From Bryobacterales bacterium (GTDB lineage: Bacteria; Acidobacteriota; Terriglobia; Bryobacterales; Bryobacteraceae), in NCBI GenBank assembly GCA_025462965.1, contig JAOAPQ010000596.1:1-44038 (forward strand): a stretch of 44,038 nucleotides of DNA, given 5' to 3'. Under the pieces are notes generated by a model. That model made no database searches, was not told the origin of the DNA, and was given only the letters and a program-made list of their open reading frames with translations. Made by a program: the position numbers and the translations under genes. Positions 30,424 to 40,019 of the stretch are shown here, in pieces (positions within the stretch are counted from its first letter, which is position 1; every line of letters starts with the position of its first letter).

Positions 30424-32856
30424 TTGTATATTAATGGGGAGGTTTCCTCCATTCGCCGGAAAGCACACCTGTCGGCCGCGTTATCGCTTGCGGGCTTCGC
30501 GCTGGCTCAGGACACGAACGCCCCTGAGTATCGCAACCAGGTAGCGCCCGTCCTGTCGAAACACTGCCTCGCGTGCCACGGCGATAAGGTAAGAACGGCC
30601 GGTCTTACCCTCGAACATCCGGGGAACTCGCCGGCGCTTTGGGAGAAGGTGCTCGACAAGCTCAACACCGGCCGCATGCCGCCGCCCGGTTCGCCCACCC
30701 TCTCTAAAGGGGAGATCGCCACGGTCACTGCGTGGATCGGGAAATTCGTTGGCCAGAGCAACGCCACGGCTGGACGCGTGACCTCGCGCCGTTTGAATCG
30801 CGTCGAGTACAACAACACCGTGCGCGACCTCCTCAGCGTCGCTCTGCATCCCGCTGACGAATTTCCTCTTGACGACGCGGGCTACGGATTCGACAACATC
30901 GGCGACGTTCTCTCCGTCTCCCCGCTGTTGATGGAAAAGTATATAGCTGCGGCACGCAAGGTCTCCCGCGCCGCCGTGTATGGCGAACCGGTTCCCGCGA
31001 AGCCGACGAAGATCATCCGCTTCATGAGCAAGAAGTCGCAGGACGATCCCACGCCGAACGCTCTGCCCTACTCATATCGGGGCGCCATTTACGGAAGTTT
31101 CGATTTCCCGGCCACAGCGGAGTACGAATTGCGCATGCGCGTGGGTAACTACCGTCCCCGGGATACTGGCAGCGCGCGGCACAAGGAATTGGCACACAAG
31201 CGTGACCTCACCGAAGCCGAGAAACGCGAGCTGGCAGAAGAGAACCGCAAATCCGATCCTCCCGTTAAGATGGTCCTCACGCTCGATGCCGTACCGGCGC
31301 TGACCGAAGTGGTCGAAGGCAACATCGATTATCAGTACGCTCATGGTGAATCCGTCGCGCGCGTCAAGGTAACGGCCGGAAATCATGAGTTCCGCGCCTC
31401 TTTTCCGGAGTTTGCCGGAATGGAGAATCCGCGAGATAACGTGAATCGGGATGGCCGGCGGAAGCTGTTCATCGATTACGTCGATATCGTCGGTCCGTTT
31501 CAGCCCGTTACGGTCGCGAGTGAAAGCCGCCGGCGCGTCTTCATTTGCGATCTGAAGACGCCCGAATGTGCGCGACAGATCGTCGAGCATCTCGCCCGCC
31601 GCGCTTACCGCAGGCCTCCTGCCGCGCAAGAGACAGACGAGCTCGTGAATTTGGCGACGCTGGTCCGAAACAACGGCGATTCGTTCGACGAAGGCATTCG
31701 CGTCGCTCTTCAAGCTATTCTGATGTCTCCGAACTTCCTATTCCGCATCGAACGCGAGCCTGCCGTCGCCGCCACGTACGCGCTCAACGATCACGATCTC
31801 GCGTCGCGCCTCTCTTACTTCCTTTGGAGCAGCATGCCGGATGAAGAGTTGATGCGAAGAGCGGACGAGGGCGCCCTACATAAACCCGGGGTGCTTGAAT
31901 CCGAGGTGCGGCGCATGTTGCGGGATCCCAAATCGGATGCGCTCGTCGAAAACTTCGTGGGGCAATGGCTTGGGTTGCGTTTGCTCGATCGCAGGAAGCC
32001 CGATCCGGCTCACTTCCCGTTGGTTGACGACGAACTGCTCGACGCGATGCACCGTGAGACCTTGCTGTTCGCGCGGGCAATCGTGCGGGAAGATCGCAGC
32101 GTGCTCGATTTTGTCGATGGCCGGTTCTCGTTCCTGAACGGAATTCTTGCCAGGCATTACGGCATCCCGGGAATCAGGGGAGAGGATTTCGAGCGGGTAG
32201 CGTTCGATGGAGAACAGCGCGATGGCGGGCAGCGCGGTGGCGTGGTCACGCAAGCTTCCGTCCTGACGCTGTCGTCTTATGCGACGCGAACGTCGCCCGT
32301 GCTGCGGGGCAAATGGGTTCTCGAAAACCTGCTCGGCACGCCTCCGCCTCCCCCGCCGCCCAATATTCCCGCCCTGCAGGAAGCGAATCTCGGCGCCGAC
32401 GCGTCGCTGCGCCAGCGTCTGGAGCAGCATCGCGCGAATCCAAGCTGCGCCGTCTGCCACAATCAGATGGACCCCATCGGATTCGGCCTCGAAAATTACG
32501 ACGCATCGGGTGCCTGGCGCGATCGGGACGGAAAATTTCCGATCGATAGCTCGGGCTCGCTTCCCGGCGGCGCATCCTTTACCGGACCCAAGGAACTGAA
32601 ACAGGTTTTGAAATCGCAATCCGGTCTGTTCACCCGTAATCTGACCGAGAAGATGTTGACGTATGCTCTCGGAAGAGGGGTCGAGCGCTCCGATCGCGCC
32701 ACGGTCGACCGCATCGAACAGAGGCTTGCTTCGAGCGGATATCGCTTTTCGACGCTGGTGATGGAGATCGTGAATAGCCAGGCGTTTCAGATGAGGGAAG
32801 GCATCCCGAAGCAATCGCAAACGCAAAAGACAGGAGGAAGTCTTGCTGCCAGGTAA
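30424..32856 (+). CDS. DUF1592-type protein (paralog of the divergent gene), probable TTG start
   Basis: SKHCLACHGDKVRTAGLTLEHPG; RRLNRVEYNNTVRDLLSVAL; YALNDHDLASRLSYFLWSSMPDEELM; NPSCAVCHNQMDPIGFGLENYDASGAWRD. Confidence 0.9.
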   Translation: MYINGEVSSIRRKAHLSAALSLAGFALAQDTNAPEYRNQVAPVLSKHCLACHGDKVRTAGLTLEHPGNSPALWEKVLDKLNTGRMPPPGSPTLSKGEIATVTAWIGKFVGQSNATAGRVTSRRLNRVEYNNTVRDLLSVALHPADEFPLDDAGYGFDNIGDVLSVSPLLMEKYIAAARKVSRAAVYGEPVPAKPTKIIRFMSKKSQDDPTPNALPYSYRGAIYGSFDFPATAEYELRMRVGNYRPRDTGSARHKELAHKRDLTEAEKRELAEENRKSDPPVKMVLTLDAVPALTEVVEGNIDYQYAHGESVARVKVTAGNHEFRASFPEFAGMENPRDNVNRDGRRKLFIDYVDIVGPFQPVTVASESRRRVFICDLKTPECARQIVEHLARRAYRRPPAAQETDELVNLATLVRNNGDSFDEGIRVALQAILMSPNFLFRIEREPAVAATYALNDHDLASRLSYFLWSSMPDEELMRRADEGALHKPGVLESEVRRMLRDPKSDALVENFVGQWLGLRLLDRRKPDPAHFPLVDDELLDAMHRETLLFARAIVREDRSVLDFVDGRFSFLNGILARHYGIPGIRGEDFERVAFDGEQRDGGQRGGVVTQASVLTLSSYATRTSPVLRGKWVLENLLGTPPPPPPPNIPALQEANLGADASLRQRLEQHRANPSCAVCHNQMDPIGFGLENYDASGAWRDRDGKFPIDSSGSLPGGASFTGPKELKQVLKSQSGLFTRNLTEKMLTYALGRGVERSDRATVDRIEQRLASSGYRFSTLVMEIVNSQAFQMREGIPKQSQTQKTGGSLAAR

Positions 32857-34216
32857 ATCGCTAGACCGTCGAACATTGCTCAAAGGTTTCGGATCGGCCA
32901 TCGCTCTGCCCTTGCTCGACGCTATGGTGCCGGCCTTCTCGCGCGCAGCGGCAAAGGCGGCCGCGCCGTGCCGGATGGCGTTTCTGTACGTGCCGAACGG
33001 GATCGTGATGGACCAATGGATTCCCACGCGCCAGGCGGGCGTGAGCGAATTGCCGGCCGAGCTGCCGCGCATCTCGTCGGCGCTCGCGCCGTTCCGTAAC
33101 GACGTGATGGTCCTGGGCGGGCTGACCCAAAACGGCGGCCGCGCGCTCGGCGACGGACCGGGCGACCACGGCCGCGCCGGAGCGAATTACCTGACGTGCG
33201 TTCATCCGAAGAAAACGAATGGGCGGGATTTGCAGGCGGGTATTTCGGTCGATCAGATCGCGGCGCGCCGGCTCGAAGGCAAGACGCGATTCGCTTCGCT
33301 CGAGCTCGGTTGCGAAGAGGGCGTCCAGGGAGGCAGTTGCGATAACGGCTATAGCTGCGCCTATAGCAACAGCATTTCCTGGCGGACTCCCTCGTCGCCG
33401 AACCCGGCCGAGATTCGCCCCCGCGCGGTATTTGAGCGGCTATTCGGACAGGCCGATCTCGATCCCGATCCCGCACGCCGAGCGCGGCAGCAGCGTTACG
33501 AGAGCAGCGTTCTCGACGTCGTAATGGGCGATGCGCAACGGCTCTCGTCCACGCTGGGCGGCACCGATAAACGGAAGATCGACGAATATCTGTTCTCGAT
33601 TCGCGATGTCGAAAAGCGAATTCAGAACGCTGAGCGGAATCGCGCGCCAGAGATTCTACCCGCACCCGGCATGACACCTCCCGACGCGAGCATTCCGACT
33701 GATTTTGCTGAGCATGCGCGCATCATGATGGACCTGATGACGCTCGCATTTCAGACGGACGCCACGCGGGTGGTCACGCTGCTGATGGCTCTCGAACAGA
33801 GCCCGCGCGCTTACCCTGAGATCGGAATTCCGGAAGCGCACCACGGCTTGACTCATCACCAGGGCGATAAAGAGAAGATCGCGAAAGTAGCTGAAATCAA
33901 CTGTTTCCATATCAAGCAATTTGCCTATCTGTTGGGCAAGTTGAAAGCGACGCCGGACGGCGACGGCACGCTTCTCGATCATGTGATGGTGACTTATGGC
34001 AGCGCGCTCAGCGATGGGAACGCTCACGATCACGGCAACCTGCCGCTGGTGTTGGCCGGACGCGGCTGCGGGTCGCTTCGCCCCGGGCGGCACGTTCGTT
34101 ATCCGGACGAGACCCCGATGGCGAATCTGTTCATCGCCATGCTCGACCGCATGAAAGTTCCCGTGGAACGGTTAGGCGACAGCAACGGCGAATTGAATTA
34201 CCTTTCCGATATCTAA
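32843..34216 (+). CDS. DUF1552 domain-containing protein (paralog), TTG start, Tat-type signal
   Basis: LDRRTLLKGFGSAIALPLLDAMVPAF...CRMAFLYVPNGIVMDQWIPTRQAG..., HHGLTHHQGDKEKIAKVAEINCFHIKQFAYLLGKLKATPDG; RBS aggagga; 14-bp overlap with upstream gene. Confidence 0.92.
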   Translation: MLPGKSLDRRTLLKGFGSAIALPLLDAMVPAFSRAAAKAAAPCRMAFLYVPNGIVMDQWIPTRQAGVSELPAELPRISSALAPFRNDVMVLGGLTQNGGRALGDGPGDHGRAGANYLTCVHPKKTNGRDLQAGISVDQIAARRLEGKTRFASLELGCEEGVQGGSCDNGYSCAYSNSISWRTPSSPNPAEIRPRAVFERLFGQADLDPDPARRARQQRYESSVLDVVMGDAQRLSSTLGGTDKRKIDEYLFSIRDVEKRIQNAERNRAPEILPAPGMTPPDASIPTDFAEHARIMMDLMTLAFQTDATRVVTLLMALEQSPRAYPEIGIPEAHHGLTHHQGDKEKIAKVAEINCFHIKQFAYLLGKLKATPDGDGTLLDHVMVTYGSALSDGNAHDHGNLPLVLAGRGCGSLRPGRHVRYPDETPMANLFIAMLDRMKVPVERLGDSNGELNYLSDI

Positions 34217-34239
34217 AGCGGCGGATGGTAATTCCGCGC

Positions 34240-35199
34240 CTACCGGGCTATTTCCCAGCACGGGCCGATCGCGGCGAAAATCACGATGGTCCGATGAGTT
34301 CCTGCAGCTACTCCAAACTGCCAAATCATCCCGGTTTTTCGCCGTGGACGGTTCGGCGTGGTCGTGTTGATGTCAGAATCATCGAGAGAAGCATAGTTAT
34401 TCATGGAAACACGAAGCAGATGAGACTGGGATGCGAGCCGGACATCGTAGCCAGCCAGGGCGCGGCTCTTATCGGTTGGTTCGAAAGTACCGGTGTATGA
34501 CCCCGTCTGCCGCCAATACTGATAACCGACCCGAACCCTGTTCTCGCGGAGAAAGGCAAGGTCGTGGTCAACATACAGAGAAAGAGCGGAGGTCCAACCG
34601 GGTGCGTACGAATACTTACTGCGGATCTGGTTCTGAAGATTTACTTTGGAGAACGGCGTTGCCACGCCGGCTGGAATCACTGAGCGCTTGCTCGAGTTCA
34701 GTCCACCGGCGTTGATGCTGACTCCCACGGTAATCCTGCGCCACGCGCCTGGAAGCGTTACCGCTCCGCCGCCGGAAAGCGCCACACCCGGGGCGCCTGC
34801 CGTGCCGCGATACTGCAATTGTTGGCCGTCCGGCAGGCTCACGTGAGTGTCATACGAATAGCCGGCCCAAGCCAGGACGTCAATGCCCACGAGCAGAGCC
34901 AACCGGACTCCCTGGACGCGGGGCTCTGCTGACGGCTTTACCGGTGCTGGCGGTCTTTGATCTGAAGCAGAGCCGTGCTGATCCAAGGTGGCTGCTCCCG
35001 CCTCCGGTTCATCGCTCTCCGGCGAAGTCGCCGCGGAGGACGCCCCAAGACTCAGGCAGAGCCCCAGGAGGAGCAGGTCCACCGCATTCGTCAGTGAATT
35101 CCTGACAGACAACTCGTCGCAAATATAGCACCTGTACGGCCGAACGCGGGATGCCGCTGCGGGAGGCTTGACATCCGGCAAGCGCCAGTCTAAAACCAA
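34240..35199 (-). CDS. Hypothetical secreted / outer-membrane beta-barrel-like protein; true start may be TTG at ~35112
   Basis: Long ORF with hydrophobic segment AVDLLLLGLCLSLGASSAA and barrel-like alternating strands (VGYQYWRQTGSYTGTFEP, IWQFGVAAGTHRT). Confidence 0.6.
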   Translation of the reverse strand: MVLDWRLPDVKPPAAASRVRPYRCYICDELSVRNSLTNAVDLLLLGLCLSLGASSAATSPESDEPEAGAATLDQHGSASDQRPPAPVKPSAEPRVQGVRLALLVGIDVLAWAGYSYDTHVSLPDGQQLQYRGTAGAPGVALSGGGAVTLPGAWRRITVGVSINAGGLNSSKRSVIPAGVATPFSKVNLQNQIRSKYSYAPGWTSALSLYVDHDLAFLRENRVRVGYQYWRQTGSYTGTFEPTDKSRALAGYDVRLASQSHLLRVSMNNYASLDDSDINTTTPNRPRRKTGMIWQFGVAAGTHRTIVIFAAIGPCWEIAR

Positions 35200-35214
35200 C
35201 GTAGGTGGGAAGGT

Positions 35215-36804
35215 GTGATGCCGGGGCCCCTCACAGCCCGCGACAAAACTCCGGGCAAGCGCCCCCTGGCGATCGCTGCTCGGAATCCTCCGGCAAACTG
35301 TGCATCGCGCCGCCTCTGCTGCTGGGTGTTGTTTCTCACGGCGATCCTTCTACCTTCCGTCCCCATAACAGCTCAGACGCCCCCGCAGGCGCGGGGCTGT
35401 GGCTGTCAGGATGGGAGAAAGTTCGCGACAGGAGCATCGCTTTTCGGAAAGAACAGCGCACGGGTCCTTGTGACAGGGTTTCGTCCGCAACCTCCCGCGA
35501 GCGCCTCAGCCGGGGAACTGACCCAATGTACGGACCTTCTGGTTCTGGGCCAGGTTATCCGGCTCTTGACCACTCCTGATGGGCGTCCGTTTCTAAAACG
35601 AGACAGCCTCAAGCGCGGAGTCATCCACAACATCTGCGACACAAAGATCCACTTTGTCGAGGCAAAGAAATCCTACGATTTCTTTAGGGATGATGGAACC
35701 GCACTGACATTGACCGGAAACGACGCGGACCCGACATCGACGTCCGCAGATGCGAACAGCACGACTGGTTCCGTGCCGGAGGAATCTTCCGAAGTGGAAC
35801 TGGACCAAAATCTGACGGGCCGGGATTTGCTTCAACTCATTCCGGCAAACGGTTTCGGAGAATCGCTGCCAGGTCATTCTGCTTTCGATGAAGAAGATCT
35901 CAAGGAGGGAGCATATCTTGTCTGCACGCGCCGGTCGAAAGCTCCTCTGGCCGGAGATGCTGTGTCGCCGGAAGTGAGTGTATTCGCGGGAACGTTTGGG
36001 AAGATCGAGAAACGCTCGGGCTTTCGCTCTGAGCCGCTATGGGTCGTGGAAGTGCTTCCCGACTCGGCGCCACAACCGTTCTGGCGATCGCTGATTTCCA
36101 TTCCTCGAATGCTTGCCGGGCCGCGCGAGCCCATCCTTCCGAAAAAAGTAATCCTTGCCTCCAGCCGGGTGATGGAGGTCAATCATTTGCTTGACCGTTC
36201 AGGAGTCGAATGGACTCGCTTCGGGAACCTGTCCGACGAGACCGGCGATCGGGAAGAGCCGGGCAGATTCCGGTTGCCGGAGATCTATGCGCCGCCTGAA
36301 CTGCCGCTCGAGGAAAATGTAGCGACGGCGCAGGCCAGCCGGATATTTGCCGCCATACGAAAAACGACGCCGGGGCTCCGCCTGATTCCAAAGAATCCGG
36401 AAATCCTTTCGCGGCGCGGCACGCTCGTTTTGGAAGAACGGCCCTCTGATAGTCGCCGCGGCAACGCTATGCCCGATCTTCTCCGGCGGCAGTGTTTTAT
36501 CGGACTGGATGGCCTTGGGACCTCACAGGCGCCAGCCGCGGATGCGTCGACGGTGGAGCTTTTGGTCACGGGCGCCGACATCAAGGTGTTTCGCCCGAAT
36601 GAATATTCGCAGGTTCCGCCCAGTTACTACGCCATCGACCTCGAACTGAAGCTTCGGTCCAATTTCAGTGCGAAGCAAGTGCCCCTCGTGTGCCGATTCC
36701 CCTCCGCTTCCATCGATCTCGCTCTGCTTGATATGGCCGAGCGAATTCTTTCCAGCAATTTCCACATTCACCGGGAGAGTGCGGACTCATGGCCAAAAAA
36801 CTGA
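35215..36804 (+). CDS. Uncharacterised secreted protein with N-terminal CxCxDGR domain (paralog A)
   Basis: Hydrophobic leader (CCWVLFLTAILLPSVPITAQ), then ARGCGCQDGRKFATGASLFGKNSARVLVTGF; 16-bp overlap with the next gene. Confidence 0.75.
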   Translation: MMPGPLTARDKTPGKRPLAIAARNPPANCASRRLCCWVLFLTAILLPSVPITAQTPPQARGCGCQDGRKFATGASLFGKNSARVLVTGFRPQPPASASAGELTQCTDLLVLGQVIRLLTTPDGRPFLKRDSLKRGVIHNICDTKIHFVEAKKSYDFFRDDGTALTLTGNDADPTSTSADANSTTGSVPEESSEVELDQNLTGRDLLQLIPANGFGESLPGHSAFDEEDLKEGAYLVCTRRSKAPLAGDAVSPEVSVFAGTFGKIEKRSGFRSEPLWVVEVLPDSAPQPFWRSLISIPRMLAGPREPILPKKVILASSRVMEVNHLLDRSGVEWTRFGNLSDETGDREEPGRFRLPEIYAPPELPLEENVATAQASRIFAAIRKTTPGLRLIPKNPEILSRRGTLVLEERPSDSRRGNAMPDLLRRQCFIGLDGLGTSQAPAADASTVELLVTGADIKVFRPNEYSQVPPSYYAIDLELKLRSNFSAKQVPLVCRFPSASIDLALLDMAERILSSNFHIHRESADSWPKN

Positions 36805-37745
36805 GAATAAGCCTCCCTTACGTCCGACTCATGGTGACCATCGGGATTGGCGGAGCACTCTCGACAACTGCCCAAACCGTTACGGAGGGCGGGCCCCGCT
36901 GCACTTGCGTGGACGGACGGAACGTCCAGGCCGGCGTGGTCAGCTACAACCAGAACAGCGACCGTGAAACGATTACCCGGGTCGAGCCGGAATTGAGCAA
37001 TCCCGCGGGGCGATGTGGAGCGGTGTGGATCGGGAGCACGGAGATTCGCCCAATTGGCACTCCCTACGATTTCCATCTCGAGCGTACAGCCGTCAGAGAG
37101 CGACGGATCTATGGATGCGACTACCCAACCGAACGCTTTTCGAGTCGAACGAAGACCTATCAGTTCGCGTTCGACACGAATTCTGTACCCATTCGCGAGA
37201 CTGGCAACCTCCCTCCGCCGGGATCTCCCCGAACGCTGGATGCGGACCCGAAGTCGAAATCAAACGGGAATCTTTGGAACTCGATTGCGGAAATCCCGGC
37301 TGAAGCCAAAGGAAACCGGAAAACCCCCTCGCAAATCGATTCGACACGGGAATTCAATCGAACGTCGTGGATACTCGCCCGCACTGAGATCAAGGCCCAT
37401 TATGTGGCAATAGTGAAGGACGGTTATCAGCGCGAAAGGCTGGTACCGCTGAAGAAAACCCGAGCGGTCAAGGCCGGCGAGTTGGGCCAGATCGAAGCCG
37501 TGAGCGCGGGCCGGGCGATTGTGCGCTTCTATGAGGGAAGTAGAACCGGAGAAGGAAGGGGAACCGGAAAAGTTACCGGGGCCGTGAACTCACTCAGGCG
37601 TTGGTATGACAGGACCGGTGGGCCTTACCGGGAAACCGACGATGTTCTGTATACGCCACGTAGAGCATCGATTCTCGAAGTGTCTCTGGACGACATCATC
37701 GAGGTCAACGACTATCTGGATCAGAAACAAAGAGACCGGACATGA
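36789..37745 (+). CDS. Uncharacterised secreted protein with N-terminal CxCxDGR domain (paralog B)
   Basis: N-terminal leader, then PRCTCVDGRNVQAGVVSYNQNSDRETITRVEP, similar to paralog A; RBS gggag. Confidence 0.75.
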   Translation: MAKKLRISLPYVRLMVTIGIGGALSTTAQTVTEGGPRCTCVDGRNVQAGVVSYNQNSDRETITRVEPELSNPAGRCGAVWIGSTEIRPIGTPYDFHLERTAVRERRIYGCDYPTERFSSRTKTYQFAFDTNSVPIRETGNLPPPGSPRTLDADPKSKSNGNLWNSIAEIPAEAKGNRKTPSQIDSTREFNRTSWILARTEIKAHYVAIVKDGYQRERLVPLKKTRAVKAGELGQIEAVSAGRAIVRFYEGSRTGEGRGTGKVTGAVNSLRRWYDRTGGPYRETDDVLYTPRRASILEVSLDDIIEVNDYLDQKQRDRT

Positions 37746-37772
37746 TCGCGCAGCAGCAGAGGAGTTGAGCGG

Positions 37773-39479
37773 ATGAAGCAGGAAATCGAGTGGATGACCG
37801 GGAAGCGTGCCCTGCTGGCGGTCTTTCTTTGGGCCGTCGCGGTTGCGGCTACGACTGTACCTCTCTCATCACAGTCAACAGAGCAACGCGTTGCGGCCGG
37901 AGCGTCTCGAAGCGCAGATTTCAAATCCGACGTCCGGGAGGTTTCGGTGGTCTTCCGGGTTGTCGACAAGCAGAACCAGCCGGTTTCCGGAATCACTCCG
38001 GCTGACATTCAGATCGATGATCAAGGGATCTCGCGCAACATCACCAGTTTCCGGGCCAATGTCGGGAACGCACAGGTGGTCATTCTTCCCGATGTCAGCG
38101 GGAGCATGGGACCGGTTCTGGAGCCTCTGCAGGGAGCTCTTTTCACTTTTGCCGACATAGTCTCGAAAGATTTCAATCACGAACCTGGCGATATTCTGCT
38201 CAGCCTGGTTCCTTTTGGCGATACCGCGACGGTGCTCATCGACCGAACGTCAAATCCGATGGAGTTCAAGGACGCTGTGCGACGTCTGCGCCCGAGCGGA
38301 CGCACCGCTCTGGTCGATTCCGTCATGGCGACCTTGCTGAATGCGTTCGGCAGCAAAGACATCTCCAGTCCGCCAAAACCCACCGCAGCCTCCGGTCAGG
38401 ATGACGACAGCCCGATACCCAGCCGGTATCGTCCCAGGCGGCCGGCGGCTGGAGTCGTGGGCGATAAGCGATCCAAGTTTCTGATCATCTTCACTGACGC
38501 CGGGGAAAACGCGTCGAGTCATGCGTGGTCCAATATTGCGTCCGCGATGCTGGGCAGGGACATCGTAATTTACGCGGTTGAGTTTGATACCGGTTCGCCC
38601 GACAGTAATTTTCCAATGCTTTCAAAAATCGCGCTCCAATCGGGAGGTAAAGTCTACCGGGCCAGGATGGATAACCTTGAGAGTCTTTACTCCGAAATTG
38701 CGACGGATATCCGCAGCCACTATCAATTGACGTTCTCCGCCGGCGATGTCGAGAATCCTCGCATCTGGCGGACAATACGTCTTTCGACGAAGCGCCCGGG
38801 CGTTACGCTCTTCGCGCGAACCGGATATTGCCCCGAGACGCCCTGCCAGAAGGCGGATGGAACCTTTGCCGGCGGACAACCGAAAACCTGGAATGAGGTG
38901 CTGGCTATCAGCCGCGATCCAGGCGTTATCTTCTCTGTCCGGCAGCGCCTCCAGGACGTGCAGTTTGAGTACACAGCGGAAACCGAGAGAATCATTAAGG
39001 ACCTCGCAAACGATCCTCTGCTGATTGAGAAAGTCTGGAGTTCCGACGGAAAGGGTTCCGGCAAGGTTGATTCCTCACGATTCGTAGCCCGCAGGGCCGG
39101 CGGCGGGAATCGCCTGGTTGGTATAGACACCGAGGTCTGTGGGATCACAGTGGATCCTGAGACCAATTCGTTTCCGCAGCCCCGGATAGCCAGTGACCCT
39201 TCATCAGCACCTTCCGGTGAGCGGAAGTTTACCGTGCTCAATCCCGAGATCCGGATTGCTCGAAGGCCCGGCGAGAAGGAGGTGTCGGGCTCCGTGGAAA
39301 GCGCCTATTTCCAATCGCAGGCGATCTTTTACCTGAAAGACCGTTCCGGCCGGATCCCGTCGCGCATTCGCGTCCAGTGCAATCGACCGCATTTCCTGAT
39401 AGGGGACGATCTCGTTCAGTTTTCTTTGCAGGCGGTGGAAAACGGGTTGAAGGTCCGATCCGGGGCGCGGCGGGACTGA
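37773..39479 (+). CDS. VWFA-related acidobacterial domain protein (TIGR03436-like)
   Basis: DVREVSVVFRVVDKQNQPVSGITPADIQIDDQGISRNITSFR..., MIDAS DVSGSMG, FADIVS...DTATVLIDRTSNP, SEIATDIRSHYQLTF; RBS gaggag. Confidence 0.88.
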   Translation: MKQEIEWMTGKRALLAVFLWAVAVAATTVPLSSQSTEQRVAAGASRSADFKSDVREVSVVFRVVDKQNQPVSGITPADIQIDDQGISRNITSFRANVGNAQVVILPDVSGSMGPVLEPLQGALFTFADIVSKDFNHEPGDILLSLVPFGDTATVLIDRTSNPMEFKDAVRRLRPSGRTALVDSVMATLLNAFGSKDISSPPKPTAASGQDDDSPIPSRYRPRRPAAGVVGDKRSKFLIIFTDAGENASSHAWSNIASAMLGRDIVIYAVEFDTGSPDSNFPMLSKIALQSGGKVYRARMDNLESLYSEIATDIRSHYQLTFSAGDVENPRIWRTIRLSTKRPGVTLFARTGYCPETPCQKADGTFAGGQPKTWNEVLAISRDPGVIFSVRQRLQDVQFEYTAETERIIKDLANDPLLIEKVWSSDGKGSGKVDSSRFVARRAGGGNRLVGIDTEVCGITVDPETNSFPQPRIASDPSSAPSGERKFTVLNPEIRIARRPGEKEVSGSVESAYFQSQAIFYLKDRSGRIPSRIRVQCNRPHFLIGDDLVQFSLQAVENGLKVRSGARRD

Positions 39480-39617
39480 TGAAGCAGCGACGTCGGCCTC
39501 GCGACCGCAGGCACTCATCCGCCGCTATAGTTCAAACTCGCCAAGAACTGTGTCCTTTCGGCAAGGCTCCGTAAGGCGATGAATTCGGGATAATGGCCGA
39601 ATAATGGTCTGCTAACG

Positions 39618-39629
39618 ATTATGCATAAT
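39618..39629. repeat. 12-bp perfect palindrome ATTATGCATAAT
   Basis: Self-complementary; directly abuts the left inverted repeat in otherwise GC-rich DNA. Confidence 0.75.
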
Positions 39630-39659
39630 GGCGAGGTGTCAATAATGAGGAGGAAAGTG
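39625..39659 (+). repeat. Left inverted repeat of a putative recombinase-type mobile unit
   Basis: ATAATGGCGAGGTGTCAATAATGAGGAGGAAAGTG; 28/35 identical to the reverse complement of 43778-43812. Confidence 0.75.
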
Positions 39660-39981
39660 TTGGGCTCCAGATGTGGCTGCGACACTCGCGACTACTGAAT
39701 TTTGGCGCGCCAACGTCTCACGGAGGGGCCCGCAGGCTGTTGGCCGGATGACGAAAGCTGACTTCTGAGGAGTTTTCTCCGCCTCGGTTGCCGAGTTCTT
39801 CCTGGATAAACGCTGCGCCGTCAGGGGATGATCTATTCAAACGCACCGCCCGGCCGACAGCCGAGTACCTTGCGCACTCAACCGAATACTGACTTGTGCC
39901 ATTCTCGCCTGCGACTCTCCGACACCGGTGCGCTGTGCGGATGGCCTCGACTGCAAAACGGCTCCATTTCCCTGTTGATTT

Positions 39982-40012
39982 CCTACATGGAAATCAGTTA
40001 CACTCCTGTAGG
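39982..40012. promoter_or_regulatory. Candidate PadR operator: CCTACA-N19-TGTAGG immediately upstream of the padR start
   Basis: Perfect 6-bp inverted arms at 39982-39987 and 40007-40012, ending 7 bp before the proposed GTG start at 40020. Confidence 0.4.
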
Positions 40013-40019
40013 TTCCCAA

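Noticed and set aside
34217-34239. Possible terminator GCGGA-tggtaat-TCCGC between convergent genes
   Set aside because: Only a 5-bp stem and no T-tract; too weak to list as a feature.
39520-39560. tRNA-like T-loop string (agttcaaactc)
   Set aside because: No acceptor or anticodon stems could be fitted around it; considered coincidental.
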